A stretch of 64,000 nt of DNA, from the NCBI GenBank assembly GCA_947462335.1, contig OX381716.1, positions 3,654,438-3,718,437 of the forward strand, read 5' to 3'. Position 1 is the stretch's first letter, and each line of letters opens with the position of its first letter. Below, piece after piece: positions 12,896 through 26,154 of this stretch. The notes beneath the pieces were generated by a model. The model was not told the DNA's origin. It saw only the letters and a list, made by a program, of their open reading frames with translations, and did not search any database. A program made the translations under genes and the position numbers. Origin of the DNA: Harmothoe impar. Its lineage: Eukaryota; Annelida; Polychaeta; Phyllodocida; Polynoidae.

Positions 12896-13664
12896 ATAGT
12901 CCTAGTTAACACCTTATGTAGATCCGGCGTAGCTCAGAGGTTTCTCTATGTAGATGTCCAATTAAAGGTTTGAGATTTGTAATTTTCGAAGGTTTGTAGA
13001 TGTCAAAACGTAATACAAAGCCTCTCTGCAGCCAAAACTATTCAACGGATCTATACTGTCAGGCTGTTCAATGGAACTACAATAATATACTATGTAGAAT
13101 AAATTGAGATTGAAAATTATTGTAGTTATTTTGTATAAATATTGTTTGTTAATGTAAATATGTCTGCAATATATAACAAGTCTTTGTCTGAATCCCACTA
13201 TGGAGAATTATATGTAATGTGTTAAACATAGATTTACGTCTGAGCTACATAAATCAGACCTGCAGGTTTAAGTTTGGTAAATAAACCTTAATGTTTTGAC
13301 GTTGATAAACCTTACATAGTTCAGACCAAAAATCGATGTAGATTTAGGTTTGACCAACATAGTTGTGTTTACTGGCGTAGCACTCTCCCCATCTGTCAAT
13401 CCATGGAATAAGTGGTGATCATAATTCGTTATTTACTTTGGCCTGTTCTTGTGTACTCTCCAATAGAGAGATTAAATTAGAACTAAATGACCTATATGTA
13501 TAACAGATCAGCAAGTAAGTCCCAATCCTAGAGGAAAACAGGTAACTCAGAATATAATACTGAGAGGTAGTGAGTCAGCAAGACAGTAATCTCAGAAAAG
13601 ATCAGGTGGTATCTAGACAGACAAGAAAAATACTGTATAGATCAAAACAGATGTTATGGAAGGT
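12896..13664. other. Non-coding stretch, no gene recognised
   Basis: AT-rich. Words resembling TTTACGTCTGAGCTACATAA, GTAGATTTAGGTTTGACC and GGTTTAAGTTTGGTAAATAA recur loosely between 12920 and 13370, suggesting an old low-copy tandem structure. A tRNA-like A box occurs at 12929-12940 but no convincing tRNA follows. Confidence 0.4.
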
Positions 13665-14080
13665 AGCAGCAGAAAAGTTTGGAAGAAAAGGAGGAAGGAA
13701 GGAAAGTGAAAATAGTGGAGGAAAGAATGAAATACAAAAGTAAAACTGTTCATATCCAAAACAGACGTTAGGAACAGACGTTAGGGAGTCAGACCCCAAG
13801 GTCGGCAAGTCAGTGTTAATGTACCCGGGTCATACTAACTGCTCTTTACCCAATGCTGAGCTGCTCCCACGTCTTGTTGTGAGCTACTCATCTGGCAGGG
13901 GCCAACCCCCCATGTGCCTCTCAGTTTGATACCCCATACCACACACATACATGCACCACCTCCCCCCTCACACTCACTGCCTCTGACTTTCTCCAGGGTG
14001 GTTATACAGTATCAATGTGGCTCAGGACCAATCTGCATGACACCCATAACTCCCCCAGGGCTATAGGTCCCTGCCACATA
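13665..14080. repeat. Dispersed repeat family B, copy 1
   Basis: About 415 bp matching 16960-17355 in the same orientation: GGAGGAAAGAATGAAATACA, GACGTTAGGGAGTCAGACC, GTCAGTGTTAATGTACCCGG, AATGCTGAGCTGCTCCCACG, CTCATCTGGCAGGGG, and at the right AATGTGGCTCAGGACCAATC. The middle (about 13925-13990) differs between copies. No coding potential. Confidence 0.7.
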
Positions 14081-14774
14081 AAAAAGATGGACAATGCAGA
14101 TGTTCTTTAAATGTAGCGATGATCAAGGACAAGCTCTCACTACATGGAAGATGGTCTAAATGATATAAGCCTTCTATGTCTATTGTGAGCTACTGTTGAT
14201 ACACTCCTGAAAGCGTGGCATGCTTCCTAAAATCAGAAAAATACCAGGATTATGCACAATAGTGGGATGGGTGGTCTAAAGTATGCTGTTTATGTTCAAC
14301 CATTAGCTAGCAGGCAAGAAGTTGTAAGAGGGTGGTGTGTTGGGCGTCTGACCTCTATATTAGAATACACGTCCTGTACACTGAGGTGTGAGTCGCTCTG
14401 TGAGCAGCAGACCTCTGAAGGAGCCCGTCACGGAGTAGCTCAGCCCACCTGCCAGGTCACTCATGGCCTAAGGCAGTAGAGCTAAACTGTACTCAGGACT
14501 ATATGCTTCCTTACAGTAACAGGCAGCTGCACCCTCACTCTCCCTACAGAGTCTGTCTACACAGAATAGACTCTGCCCTAGATGACCTCTTTCCAGATAA
14601 CTGCCATGTGTCATAGAAAGTCATAAAAATATAGTGAGTAGGTGGAATTGTGGACTACTTTATTGTGGTTTGTTTCAGATATAGCAGTGATTTGGACAGT
14701 GTGAATTGCCTACTAACTGTTCCTCCCTAATCACTGAGCTGCTCCCATGTCTTAATCCAGTACTCACCTTACTC
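14081..14774. other. Non-coding stretch, no gene recognised
   Basis: No recognisable protein or RNA gene. 14690-14770 carries a weak echo of family B (CTAACTGTTCCTCCC, CTGAGCTGCTCCCATGTCTT). Confidence 0.4.
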
Positions 14775-15685
14775 CTGACTGCCTCCATGCCCCTCCCCCA
14801 CACATACACACACACACCTCCCCCACTTCTGTACTAGCCTCCACACACACACCCTAACACACACACCTCCCCCCAGTGCTGTTTTAGCCTTAACCCCCCC
14901 CCCCCCCACACGCACCTTCTCCTCCAGTGCCTCAACACTGCAGGGGTTTGAGCTTCTCAAGGGACTTTAGTGTAATGTATTGAGATAGTGTGTGTTCCTC
15001 CAGGGTTTTTAAAGTACTAAGTTTTAAAGAACTTCCTAAGTGCTAAGTTCCCCTCACATGTTATCATCTGTTTACATCTTATAATAACATGCACCGCTTT
15101 ATCAATGTCATCATTAGAGAGTCTTTGGTAAACTCATAACTATAACAATGGTATTAAGCTAAACTTTAATAATGGTATGAGGCTGCACCTTATCACTTCC
15201 CCTTTGATTCTGCTGTATCATTCCACATGTTTGGCTATTTGTGCATAGACAACAAAATGCAGAGTGAGGACATCATGCAGAGTGACCATTGTCCAAATAT
15301 CCTTACAGTCTGAAAAATGTAATCTTGCATGCTGTAAATCCCAATGTATAACCCACATCCCAAAATTGGGAGAACCCTATAACCCGCAATTGCTATTTTA
15401 CTACTGTGCTATGCTGCTAAAATCCTTGTATTAACCCCACATAGACACCAGGATTATGTGGTAGTTCTATGTCTGCTCACAGACAGACCAGTGTTGTTCT
15501 CTCTCAGTCTTCTCTTCTACATCCAGCATCCTGGTTATACAGGGAAAGCAGTGCCTCCTCTATGGGCTTTGTAAAGATTAACTATACCCTCAGCATACCA
15601 AGTCAGTACCAGCATTCCTAAGCGTAGGGAGGTGTTGTTCAATGAGCACTGATAAAAGCACATTCCTAAAGCTATACTATAGCAG
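14775..15685. repeat. Diverged dispersed repeat D, copy 2
   Basis: Counterpart of 12005-12895. It contains extra low-complexity DNA: ACACAC-rich and C-rich tracts between 14795 and 14910, including a run of about 13 C near 14897-14909. The right-hand match (CTCAGCATACCAAGT and TGTTGTTCAATGAGCAC) is the clearest. Confidence 0.45.
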
Positions 15686-16472
15686 CAGAAGGTTGGTTAG
15701 ACAATCCCATGGTATGGGGACTATTTGTATTGCTTACTCACAGAGTAGGACCCGGGCCACCCAGATCCAAATAAATAACGAACTAGAAAATCAACCCCAT
15801 ATTATGTTCTATTGCATTACATAAAATCAGATGAAAATGGCACCGTATGTATTCTTCATGTATGCATCATTCAAAATGTCTGGCATTCACTTGTGTACAT
15901 CACTGGCCAGAAATCAGAGACATTTATTCTCTTTTCTCTATTTTTTGTTTAAGTTTCTTTTCATTTGCAAAATTGATGTTTTGTGTGGAGCTGGCAGATC
16001 TGAGGAACCAAATAATGCTTTGCGAATGTCCAAGTGCAAATGTATTAAACTTACAATGATGACCACATTGCTGATCCTTCATGTAGTGGTTTGTCTTCAG
16101 TGATAAGCTCAGGATATTGCCCATCAGCTATTCAGAGATAAGGTCACTTCTTGCTAGATAAAATGACAGGCTTTTCAAAACGAGGCTATTTATAACTAGA
16201 ACCTCCTTCCATTTACTATCAGGTTTTCCAATTCTCAACATGACAGGGAAGATATAAAATTAATGATAAACCTGCTCTGTAGACCTGACCCATGACTGAT
16301 ATATGAGGCAGCCTCTGCCAGGGGGCAGGGCAGTTCAAACAATTGATGACTTTTTCTGTGGATGCAGATTTTAGTGTGAAGGATGAAATAATGGGTTTTA
16401 CAAATATAGTGTCATGTAATATGGCTCTGAGGTCTCAGGGTAAGTGGGACTTGAGAGTAACAGGGGAGACAC
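15686..16472. other. Non-coding stretch, no gene recognised
   Basis: Short frames on both strands at 15831-16124 overlap each other and show no domain. The segment 16280-16330 (GACCTGACCCATGACTGATA, GGCAGCCTCTGCCAGGGGGC) resembles 8900-8945 (GGGCCATGACTGAAACATGA, CGCTCTGCCAGGGGGC), so another dispersed repeat is present. Confidence 0.4.
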
Positions 16473-16709
16473 TTAACTCTTTAAAGACAGCATAATGCCC
16501 TTTTGTTGTCTTGATGCATGAGTGCAGCCCTAACTTATAACTCGCCAGTGCTGCATTCAAGCATCATGCCAACCATACAGGATTCAGACACTCTGGAAGG
16601 GTCAGCATGATGCACCAATGCTGCACCAATGAGTTACTCGCCACGGCTGCATTGGTGCATCTTTACCACAAATGTAATCTTTTAGCAACATCCGTCCTTA
16701 AAAGGTCAA
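16473..16709. mobile_element. TTAA MITE, near full length
   Basis: 237 bp bounded by TTAACTCTTTAAAGAC and CGTCCTTAAAAGGTCAA. It holds the whole set of internal words: GCATGAGTGCAGCCCTAACT, AACTCGCCAGTGCTGCATTC, CAAGCATCATGCCAACC, GTCAGCATGATGCACCAATG and TACTCGCCACGGCTGCATTG. The right-hand TTAA is mutated to TCAA. Confidence 0.75.
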
Positions 16710-16959
16710 TGTTGCTGTGGGATGTTGGTACTAGTACATGGCTTAGATATCTGAGTGAGGGTGACAGACACTTTGCTGTGCATGGGTAGGTCTAAGGTTA
16801 AGTAACAGAGGAAATCATGAAGTCGAGACAGGGTAAAAACAAGACACAGTGGGAATGCAATGATAACAGCATCAAGGGAGTGGGGAAGGAGAAGGAGGAA
16901 ATATGAGAGAGAATGAATGGGAAAAAAATAGCCAAGAGAAAGTGACTAAGTAAAATAGA
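16710..16959. other. Short non-coding spacer
   Basis: Purine-rich sequence between the MITE and family B copy 2. Nothing recognised. Confidence 0.4.
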
Positions 16960-17355
16960 GGTAGAAAGGTTTAGGAGAAAAGGAGGAAGGAAGGAAAGTG
17001 AAAAAAGTGGAGGAAAGAATGAAATACAAAAGTAAAACTGTTCATAGCTAAAACATAGGTTAGAACCAGACGTTAGGGAGTCAGACCATGAGGTTGTCAG
17101 GTCAGTGTTAATGTACCCGGGTCACACTAACTGCTCTTTACACAATGCTGAGCTGCTCCCACGTCTTGTTGTGAGCTGCTCATCTGGCAGGGGCCCAGCC
17201 CCCCATGTCCCACCAAGTATAATCCTGCCCCCCTCCCCAAACCTGGCACACCTGTCCAGTCTACCTCCTCCAGCCCCCTCCCAAGTGGTTATTCCATATT
17301 AATGTGGCTCAGGGCCAACCTGCCTGACACCCACAACTAATCACTATAGGTCCAA
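16960..17355. repeat. Dispersed repeat family B, copy 2
   Basis: Matches 13665-14080 closely over GGAAAGTGAAAAAAGTGGAG, GAAAGAATGAAATACAAAAG, GTGTTAATGTACCCGGGTCA and CTCCCACGTCTTGTTGTGAG. The right end reads CATATTAATGTGGCTCAGGG then CCAACCTGCCTGACACCC, also present at 9605-9680. Confidence 0.7.
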
Positions 17356-19561
17356 GCCTCCTTCACAGGGGTACTGACATTGTCATAGTTCCCTTCTTAT
17401 TCCATGTTTAACCTTAACTACACAACACTGTCAATAGCATCCTTTTGCAACCATGCGTGCCACTATAGTTTGTTGATGTTTTGATTGAGCACCTACAACC
17501 ACAAGGCACCAGCAACAAGGCATACTTGACATGAAGTACCATGGGCAGGGTAAGTTATACCCACTTTCAGTTACTTGTAATCAGTCAGGGTGTAGATAGA
17601 AAGAGGTCTGACAGGTTTCTTCACGGGTGGTACCTTAGATCATATAACACTAGACAGAGAAATGTTTCAAGATACCACAAGTGGGAAAACCAGGAATCCA
17701 GACTGATTAGAGTAGATCTCTGTTTTTCCCATGTAATTATTGATAAATAATATTTAAAGAACAGAATTCAAAGATTTGTTTCACAGCTATACTAGTGACA
17801 TACTCATGGTTTCGTTTCTCCACGGGGTTTTGAAAATCAAGCATTCTAGTAATTAGCATTAGAATGCTAAAACTGCTATAATGTTTCAAATATCCTCAAA
17901 CAAAACCCCTACAATCTGGAGCTGAGGGCAATCTATTGAAGCAGTGTTGACGGTACTGTAAGTTAGATGAGTGCAGAGCCTGTGGCGGTCGTCAGGTACA
18001 GACAGACACCTTTATCAGTGGTAGATCTGTATTAAAGGTCACACACTGAGGATGAACTGCTAGCAGCTCACACTCTTACCCTTAGACCTGTCAGACAGCT
18101 CACACCCCTACCCGCTGCCTCTGCTTCTATACCATGCATGAAAGGATAGAGATATAAAGGAAGTGGCAAACTTCTGACACACGGGGGGGAATACTGATCA
18201 ATGATTAATCAAACAACTTTAATAAAATATGTATTGAGTGCCAAATGAGCAAATGAGAAGAGAAATGAGCTGGATGATAAATCAAAATGTAGGCTGAAGT
18301 CTTCCATCAGAAGTTGGATTTCGGCCCAGTCTTAACCCAACTATAGACCAATGCAGCAGTGCACCCTTTAGCACAACTGCAATTGATGTCATGACTTAAC
18401 AGCACATATCAACTCAGGAATAAAGATAGATATTTAAAAAAGAAAGAATAGGCAGCCTACAGGAGAGCATACCTCACCTGGTCAATATTGAAGGTGTTGG
18501 TCACATACATCACCCATGGCATGGTGTCCCAGAACTAGGGCACTCTGTTACAGGGCTCGGTGGTGCAGAGGCAGGTGTTGACACCTCTGCTAACAGAGAC
18601 TCAAAGGGCGCTGAGAGGCTGCAGGGACACCGAGTAGAGGGTAAGGGTGATGTGTGAGGTGTTAGGCATCTATATCACTATCAGAATACACCCTCCATGC
18701 ACCGCTCTGTGAACTACTCAGTGAGCTGCTCTATGAGCTGCTCAGTGAGCTACTCTCGATAGAGCTCTGTGAGTTCTTGACCCATACACACATCAACTTA
18801 GCAGCCAGCCAGCCAACTCACTCACCGCCCCAGGGGAGTCCAGCTAAAGTTTGTCTAAGAATACATGTTAGTTGAACATGCTGACCCTACCACTCATCGG
18901 GGCATTGGGACATTGAAATCTGGCATGGCCTAGTTCTCTACAATCAAATTATATCCCAGCTATAATCACTCTACCATCAGTAAATTATGCAGCATTGACA
19001 TGTGTTTTTCTCGGAATGAGTATATATATATTTGCCTAACTCAGTAGTCACCATTATTAACAACTAGGGTTTTAATGGATATTTATGAAAACCCATACAG
19101 ATCTGATCCCATGCATGTACAACGGTTTCCTGATTCAAGATTCACCTCCTTACCTGTCAGTCTGACCTGAGTCACCCCCTGCCTTGGGTGGTGCCAATTT
19201 GCTGCCTCCTTTAGCTGCATCTCACAGCAGCTGCTCAGGGCAGCTCACAGAGCAGCTCACATCCAGGCACCCACAGTTACTCACCCGTCCATAGCTGCAG
19301 GGGGCTGCTGCTTGTGAGTAGGATGCTTGTTTCTGCTCTTTGCAGCATGGCCTGGTGTTTAACATAGTTGTTGTTAGTTACAGAGAAAAATGCTCCCTGA
19401 TCTGTCACTGTCTGTACACAGGTTTTGTGGCCCCATTGGAAGAAACTGAAAGGTAACTGTAGCTGTTGGCAGATTAGATGTCATAATGAGTGGGTTTGTG
19501 CTTTCGATTTTGGCAGATTTCCCAATACAGAGAACTTGTTTGTGATTAATTTAATTAATTT
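17356..19561. other. Non-coding stretch, no gene recognised
   Basis: No gene seen. 18700-18780 has a short AGCTGCTCAGTGAGCTACTC-type simple repeat, echoed at 19220-19265 (CAGCTGCTCAGGGCAGCTCA). Confidence 0.4.
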
Positions 19562-19634
19562 TGGCATGATGTTTGAATACAGCATTGGTGAGGGTATGAT
19601 GCATTAAGGTATCCTGCCATCCTTAAAGGGTTAA
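19562..19634. mobile_element. Right-end fragment of the TTAA MITE
   Basis: GGCATGATGTTTGAATACAG, GTATGATGCATTAAGG and the end GCCATCCTTAAAGGGTTAA match the right quarter of the family. The right terminus and TTAA are intact, the left part is lost. Confidence 0.6.
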
Positions 19635-20701
19635 AAGAGTCCAGGTCTTGTAACCACCAGACAGCAGTAAACACTTGTTTGTAACAGTACACCACACCCC
19701 TACACTAGTTGTCTGCCTGGGGGGTCCTGTCCATCCTCAACCAGATCTACAGAGATAGCCTGCCCCACATCCCCAGCCTATTTATATGTGCACTATTTCT
19801 CACTGAATGATATGTACCTTATCACAATGCAGGATTTATGATGTTGATATGGAGAGTGCCTGCACAGAAATGAAGACGGGCCTAGAAGTAAAGCTGAGAA
19901 TAGAAATGTGAACAGGGTCATTTCCTAGCCGCTTCTCAGACCTGCTTATCAAGCGTTTATATGATGTTGATATGGGGCATGCAATTTATTGATACAATAA
20001 AAAAATGTGACTAAATTGTACTAAAAAGTGTATTTCTGACTTCGTAGTAATAGAATATGCCTTTCTTTCTGAATAGCAAATTCTTTCAAAAAGATAAACA
20101 ACTCCAATACCATGAACCTAAATATCCTCAGTTTAAGTTTCTAAAGTAAAGGAAAGTGATCTATTTCCTGTGCCAACCTTTTTGCCAAGAAAATTGGTTT
20201 CATGAAGTAAATTGGTTTTATATCTGTTGTCATCGTGTTTTTATTTTGTTTTGGATCCACTTCTAGCTGTATTAAAGTCTCAGTTGCCAATTTCCTCTGG
20301 TTTACACCCTCAGGCATAGCCAAGCTCGGGACAAGTGTTTGGAAAATTCTAGTAGAAGAAATCATTTTCATTCACATTCATAATACATTCACAATGCAAT
20401 TGTTTTCTGCACATCTTTAGAATTCAGGATTTTGATGTCATGATTGCTAATGTTACGACAGAAAACGGTCACAGTATCATCATCCTAACCTAGTTCTGAA
20501 TAGAAATTTGACTTCTTAAAAATACTCATTCATCTAGACAGTATCATCATGAGCCAAGCCTAATCATTAAGCGGGCTCAGATCTAGAACTAGTCAGTCTT
20601 GTTTTTGATGGACTGCCCTCATGACATGGAAACTCTTGTAAGTGTTGAATTGCTCATCAAGCTGACAAAATAAGATGATGATTTGAGACATCATGTCTTA
20701 C
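19635..20701. other. Non-coding stretch, no gene recognised
   Basis: No recognisable protein or RNA gene on either strand. The longest frames are under 80 residues and overlap on opposite strands (20141-20420). Confidence 0.4.
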
Positions 20702-20916
20702 TTAACCATTTAAGGTAGGTATAGTACATTAATGCATCATGTCTCAGGTTGTTATGATGCATAAATGCAGCCCTGGTGTAGCCCTCAAGCATCATTCCAA
20801 CCCTAGGGCATTCAGACACTCCTGTACGGTCTGCATGAGTTACCCACCGGGGCTGCACTGATACATTATGGCAACAAAAGTCATCATTTAGCAACATGCC
20901 ATCCTTAAAGTGTTAA
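20702..20916. mobile_element. TTAA MITE, near full length
   Basis: 215 bp from TTAACCATTTAAGGTAGG to GCCATCCTTAAAGTGTTAA, flanked by TTAA on both sides. Internal words AATGCATCATG, AATGCAGCCCTGGTG, CTCAAGCATCATTCCAACCC and CGGGGCTGCACTG are preserved. It is shorter than the 16473 copy because of small internal deletions. Confidence 0.75.
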
Positions 20917-23900
20917 GGCTGACTGTCTGTCCTAGCAGCGTCCACAGCTAGCAGCCAGTGCCATCTGCTAATGAGGAAGTCTTGTCATGGGATCTGTAGT
21001 CCTTCTCTGACTCCTCTCTCATTAAGGTAAGGTTCCAGATGGCATTCTCAACAGATCTTTCCAAAACAAAAATAAATATGCAAATAAGTTGGAGAGCAGC
21101 AAGCATATGGGCTCAGTTGGCACCATGTTGCTATTTTTCAATACTATACTATTCAATGTAGACACATTAAATGGCTTGCACTTAATGAATCATGATGATA
21201 AGATTGCAAAGAAATAGGTTTTGCAAAAAAGGGCTGGTTATCTCCTACAAAATGGCCACTGTCCATTCCAGTGGACATACCATGCTTACAAGTGGCACCT
21301 TGTGGGTGAATGCTGAACTACAGGTCAGGTGGCTGAGGCCCCTGTCTTAAAGTTGGGGCTTTGTGATCCCAGAGCATCACTGAAATGACTATTTACCATG
21401 GATTGCATAAGGATGTCAAACAAATTAAATATTCAATCAAATTAATATAGTAAAGATGAGGATAAAATAGCTGGGTATATTATAAAACCGCTGTAAAGAA
21501 TATGAATTTGATTCACAAAATTTTGAAATCAACGGTGATAGAACAACACTCTGGAAGGAATTCACAACAAAGGCTGAGAGGGATAAAATAGCACAAGACC
21601 AACCGTGACTGGGTTTTTTCTTGGGGCTTTCCTGTGAAATTACCTCTGTGCTGGTGTTGGCCCTCTTGCAGCCATTGCTAATCAAAGCAACCATTTCTAG
21701 TAAAGATCCCCGGATGACCACAAGATGGCCTCTTCTCAGATGACTCAGCATTAAGTAGAATTGATAGTGCAGCCAATCAGGGTGCCCCTTACATTAGACA
21801 TAGGGGATTGTGCCCACAGATGACTTGTAAGGCTGCCTGTGGTTGGCCTATTATTGGGTTCTGTGATGAGCAGCTGGATCCATCTTCAGACAGTTCCTGT
21901 TGTCTGTTGCTCTTCCACTTCATTTCATTATGAGAAGGAGAGCCTTGAATGGTAGTCAAGCAAAGGTTGGCCTGTTTTTACGGCATAGGCAGATATTGGA
22001 TCCTTTATGCAGAGCCTTATAACAAATAGCTATGACATCAATCTTAGAATGTATGTTCTATATGTCTATAGAGTTAATCAAGACCACAATATGCTTCAGG
22101 ATAGGACTCACTCACAAGGAGCTTGTTGTATTTGATGCTTAACTGTGCATCTCTGCCCGTGGTTGTCTTTATTGAGGTGAGAAAGGGTTCCAGGAGGCAT
22201 TTTCTTCCTCCATCAAAAAGCTGCAAGCAATTTGTGTGCCCTAAAAAGGGTGTATTCAGTAGACTTTTATCAGAATGGAACATACATTAAATCGTTATTT
22301 TCTATGAGTTCACCTGTCACCTTCCTTGATGTATGTTCTGCCTTATTGCTGAGTTTTCCAGTATGGTGCCTTCTCTACACTCAGGGACAAGCTGAATGAT
22401 ATTGCTTGGTAAAGAGGCATCTTTGTATGCACATATATATGATTTTTTGACCAACCTGATACATATCTTGAACCATTTGTCAACAAGGGAGCCATAGAAT
22501 AGAAAGCCACACTTCCGCCCGCCCTGTGATGTAATTTACATGTTATTGGAGATCTGATAGTTTGATGTCTGGATATACTACATAGGGCATCAAGCAAATG
22601 TGAGGGAAGGTCATCTGTACTGTGCCCTGGGCCGTTGTGTTCAGATAGTGGTGTCAGGGCACCATTGCTCCTGTTACATATTGGCATGAATATTAGTTAT
22701 TTCAGCCGGGACTGTTCTGTACAACCTTCATGGTGTTGCCAATGCTAAAAGGACATTAGAAATTTACCACAAGTATTTTTTAGCGCACAGTGTACAGGTC
22801 ACTAAGAGTAGTACAACATGAATTGATGTGAATCACACTTTGAACACTGAAACTAAGATTAACCCTAGCAATCTAAGTACTTGTGAATGGAAACCAAAAC
22901 TATTGTTTACCAATGTTCACTTGTTGGGTTTGTGTATCGAGCCACAGATGAAAAGGCATTACATTTCTGAGACTCATCGCTGTCTTGATTACTAAATAAA
23001 AGAATCAATATTTTAAACTTGATGTTTCAAACTATAATGCATTTATAACTTAATGGGCAACCATTTATAGATAAATGTACCCACTTCAACTAAAACTTCT
23101 AAAATGTAACAAAAACTTCAAACAGCTTATACTATTTCTCACACTACCGATTTTTTTCATCAATCTGGCAGGTTGTCTGAAATCCAGGAAGAAGATCTAA
23201 AAGTAAAAGTGATAGTATGGAAAATTTGATTTACTTGAGAACCAATTTACAAATAGTGCAAGATGCAGCATTAGTGAGTTACACACAGTGTTACGACAAT
23301 AGACAACATAATATCATTTGACCCTTGAACAGCTAGACCCACGTCTGCTCTACCAGGATTTAGGCCTTCAAGCATGTCTTGGTTTCCTTCAATGTAGTGA
23401 CAGAATATCCTAAACACCAGCTTTCATAAAACCTGCTACCGCAATGTAAGTCAAAGAATCTGAACCAAAGCCTCCTCAGGTCAGCAAACAAATGAGATCA
23501 CAGAAAATCTCCTAGAACAATTGATTTTGTTTATTTCTACAAACATTCATGTTTCAGCATTTTCAATGTTATCAGCTAATGCAGACAATGTCTAAGATTT
23601 TACCAAAACGTTTCAAGGATTACAAATTAGTGTTGGAATCCAGGCTCTTTGCCTGTCACTGTTCTCTTTGAACTGTTTAGTACTAATGCATGTTTTTAAA
23701 CCATTTAAAATGAATTTCATGCAAGAAGCTGTGGTGACCACTGTTCAGGAGGCAGCAAGCTTTGGAAACACTGTGTCTTGGGTAAGTGTTAGTGTAAAGT
23801 TAAATGTTTTGTAACGTTGCAAATGCAGTTTTTGAATGATGGAATAAATCAAAACATCAGTACACACCATCATGTGAGAAAAAGACAGCACCCATTATTT

Positions 23901-24704
23901 AGACATTTGGAATGTAAAAGCTGCGGAATTGTTTTTGGAATGAAATAAATGTTGATCCTACATCAAGGAAACATCAATTAGAAAAAAAATGCTACAAAGG
24001 CCAGCTGAATCTTTATGATCAATTTGTAGTTTGCTTTTCTTATGCGAATGGCTCTATCATGTCACTGTATTTATTGACAAACATTTATCTCCATTTAATA
24101 TTCATGGGTTTTAGACTTCCTGCCAACTGCCCGATAAACTCTCTCATTTGATCCTTTGCAGAAAATGTAAAACACTTCAAGTACTTCAACTAATTCTCAT
24201 TGAGCAAATGCATTTGGAGTAAAATGACAAAATAAAACAGCCATATCACATGCCCATGGTTGATGCCTTTATGTAGATAAGTACCAGTTAGGATGACAAT
24301 GTGAAGCACTGGTGCCTAATTTGAGAGTTGGAAGTACTTACTCTGAGATACATCAAATACGGAAATAGGGCTGGGTAAAAATACTTCTGAGGGTTTAGGG
24401 TGGTGGATGGAGATGAGGGGAGGAGACAATAGAGATACAGGCTCAACCCCATTGGCGTTATAGTGCAACAGACAGTCTTGATGTAAAGATCATCATTTTC
24501 TATTCTCTAAATACATGTGTGTTGTTTATACGTTCTGGTCAGTACATGATACACCATCTTACATCATCTAACATCTCCAGACAACTTCAAACCTCATCCT
24601 CTGCAGCCATGGTGAGTACACTCTCCCGAGTTGCATCCATGCATCATGATCACATCAATGTAGTGTTTCCCTGCACTATGCAGCATACTGTAGCTGTCTA
24701 GGGT
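20917..24704. other. Long non-coding stretch, no gene recognised
   Basis: 3.8 kb with no supported feature. The longest frames (21437-21751 and 22343-22687, minus strand) are about 105-115 residues and show no domain or conserved motif. A weak MITE-like piece occurs at 24630-24700 (GCATCCATGCATCATGATCA). Confidence 0.45.
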
Positions 24705-25260
24705 TTAAATCTTTTCAATTTCATCTTTGATTTTCTGTCACTGTTAAAAAGGCTTGTACTGAGTTACTCAGTTTTCCCAAGTAAGACACATCCATGTATG
24801 AGGCAGCATGCTGAGATGTAGGGCAGCCTTACTGCCACATCCTCTTCTTAAAGAGTCAATCTATGAGAATCTTTGTTGGGCCTCTATGAATAGGTTTAGC
24901 CTGGGTTAGGGCAATGTTGGATCAATAGGCACATCCATGCTGGGAAGGAGATTTATTTCTAGATGGATCAAGTGGACAGTGGGATTAGTCGCCTGCATGA
25001 ACCTCCACGGTGCTGAGTTACTGAGTTTCTCGAGTAAGACTGATGTATGAAGCGGCATGCTGAGATGTAGCAGACCAGTTCTGTAGGGTCAATGTGTGTA
25101 TCTTTATTAAGTCTTCTAGAAAATGTTTAGCTTGGTGGGGGGGGGGGGGGGGGGTGTTGGATCAATAGACACATCCATGTTGGGAAGTGGAAGGGGGATT
25201 TATTTTGAAGGATCAAGTAGACAAGTGAGTATCTATCACCACTAGCCGCAGGGCTCAGGG
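24705..25260. repeat. Dispersed repeat family C, two tandem copies
   Basis: Two units (about 24705-25015 and 25016-25260) share GAGTTACTCAGTTTTCCCAA / GAGTTACTGAGTTTCTCGAG, CGGCATGCTGAGATGTAG, GTTGGATCAATAGGCACATC / GTTGGATCAATAGACACATC, CCATGCTGGGAAGG and GGATCAAGTGGACAGTGGGA. The second unit contains a 17-base G run (25138-25154). Further copies lie at 26155, 32160 and 56090. Confidence 0.65.
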
Positions 25261-26154
25261 AGTGGTCATCTCTTTAAAAGTACAGGCAGGGGTGCATGGA
25301 ATCTTGTGCTAGAGTGGCGTCACCCAATCTGTAAACCTCAGGCCTACTGTGAGCATCAGCTCCACTATGAATCATGTGAGGGGTGATCCTTCAGGGAACC
25401 AAATAAGCTGTGAACAAGACAAACCAATTGGATTGGAACCCCAAGTGCACATAGCAAGACCAGGTTTTTATTGGATGCCTGTTCTGTATCAGATATTACC
25501 ACTACCCACCTCAAATATAACTCTATCAATCATTCTATTTCCGCCCTGGCTCTCCCCAACCCATTTGAGTTCATCACATCCGGTTGTGGTCAAGCCCAAT
25601 ACATCAGAAAGCGGCTATTGACCAAGGGTCACAAGGTCAGTACAGGGCATCAGTTTAGGGGTGAAGGTTGCCGTTATGTGCTTAACTGAGTATTTATATT
25701 GGGTTCAGTGCTGCAGGAGACCTACACAACTCAGCCCCTCCCTACTCTAAATCACTGTGGTCCTTTATACCAAGGTGGCTATATTACAGCTCATATATTA
25801 TGACTCACATCATACAGACCACCGGCACACTTTTCTATTCAGTACAGCCTAATTGTGGAATACAAGCAGTACAATAGAATGGTACTTCAGTTCTTTAATG
25901 TTCAAGGGTTAAATTAACCAGAGCTTACTAGAACTGCATTCATAATTGTAGCCATGTATTACCACGCTATGCATCCGGCAGAGGGTAAACCCTTCCATAC
26001 CCAGCCCTCCTCTCATATTGTATATCATATTTCATGTGTTGATTAGTCCTGCTGAGAGCCACTGCAGTTGGTCAATAGCTCCCCTTGCTGGGTCTTGATA
26101 TGCACACTATTGACGACCAGTGTTCCTTCACTGTAGCTGTCTGGGGCTAAGTCT
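25261..26154. other. Non-coding stretch, no gene recognised
   Basis: Overlapping plus-strand frames at 25349-25689 (90 and 72 residues) show no domain. Nothing else seen. Confidence 0.4.

Noticed and set aside
12926..12990. tRNA-like start (GGCGTAGCTCAGAGG) suggesting a tRNA or tRNA-derived SINE
   Set aside because: The A box is good, but the B box (GGTTTGAGATTT) is poor, no acceptor stem pairs, and no second copy was found.
21437..22687. Minus-strand frames of 104-114 residues as small host genes
   Set aside because: No domain, no start context, no conservation evidence, and lengths expected by chance in 64 kb.
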